Shown here: piece by piece, positions 34,524 to 34,635 of the stretch
Numbering within the stretch: the first letter of the stretch is position 1
How the letters are laid out: each line of letters starts with the position of its first letter
Assembly (NCBI GenBank): GCA_009746045.1
Contig: RPFO01002072.1
Location: 1-34,635 of the forward strand
DNA: 34,635 nucleotides
Direction: 5' to 3'
Origin: Mesostigma viride
Lineage: Eukaryota > Streptophyta > Mesostigmatophyceae > Mesostigmatales > Mesostigmataceae
Position numbers and translations under genes: made by a program
Notes under the pieces: generated by a model
The model's input: the letters and a program-made list of their open reading frames with translations, nothing else
Database searches by the model: none
Told to the model about the DNA's origin: nothing

Positions 34524-34635
34524 CATTTGCAGATCGCGTTTTCCGCGTTTTCCGCGGCCCGGCACTGAACGCAAAGGTTTTCACCTTTGCGGAGTGCCTG
34601 ATCAGAATATACGCTTGGCTGATTTCGATAAGTAC

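Noticed and set aside
1-34635. Bacterial or phage defence system, retron or toxin gene
   Set aside because: All RT, integrase and nuclease motifs belong to eukaryotic LTR or non-LTR retrotransposons; no prokaryotic gene layout is seen.
1320-34635. Assigning a 3' LTR to element A near 34200-34635
   Set aside because: I found no convincing match between this tail and the 5' region 1320-1930.

Overview
The window is eukaryotic nuclear DNA made almost entirely of retrotransposons nested in one another. I see no ordinary host gene, rRNA or intact tRNA gene, and no prokaryotic operon, CRISPR array or phage module. The mix of elements (copia-like, Ty3/gypsy chromovirus, and a LINE with a restriction-like endonuclease) and the very GC-rich LINE with hairpins of the GGGGGGCTCCGCCCCCC type would fit an alga or another protist. 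The species cannot be read from the sequence.

Layout. (1) 1-672: two inverted copies of a ~212-bp foldback element; the first is flanked by inverted pieces that look like the 3' half of a tRNA. (2) Element A, a copia-like element on the + strand, starts with a promoter/LTR-like region (~1320-1930), ORF1 (1935-2858), a frameshifted gag (2961-4147) and pol, and is cut at 5785 inside its protease. (3) A Ty3/gypsy chromovirus (5786-24952, TSD CTCAG) is inserted there. It carries an RNase H1-type hybrid-binding ORF, gag, PR, RT, RH, INT, a chromodomain, a large 3' accessory ORF and a polypurine tract. (4) Its 3' LTR is split by element B (16244-24643, - strand, TSD TGTTG), a relative of A with 0.65-kb LTRs, ORF1, gag and a complete 1195-residue pol. 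(5) Element A resumes in frame at 24953. (6) At 25379-33348 a LINE is inserted between two ATATATAT copies. It has fifteen 170-bp monomers, two GC hairpins, an N-terminal region with PHD, RING-H2 and C2H2-like fingers, RT, a CCHC finger and a PD-(D/E)XK endonuclease. (7) Element A ends with an RNase H fragment and 3' UTR (33349 to about 34200); the window closes with short repeats and a degenerate tRNA-like sequence.

Most notable biology. In the A/B family the retropepsin lies after the integrase (GAG-INT-PR-RT-RH) instead of before it. It has a D-T-N active-site triplet, and the RT has HGDD where most copia elements have Y-x-D-D. In both elements gag and pol are in one frame, separated by a single TGA in the identical context TGACTTGAG and followed by a possible stem-loop, which suggests stop-codon readthrough. 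Both also carry a perfect tRNA T-arm mimic in the 3' UTR. The LINE combines PHD, RING and C2H2-like fingers with a restriction-like endonuclease.

Caution: many reading frames break by single bases. In the LINE the breaks fall at or near C or G runs, and the two gypsy LTRs look identical, so some breaks may be sequence errors and not true decay. All similarity statements are by eye and by motif; no search was run.
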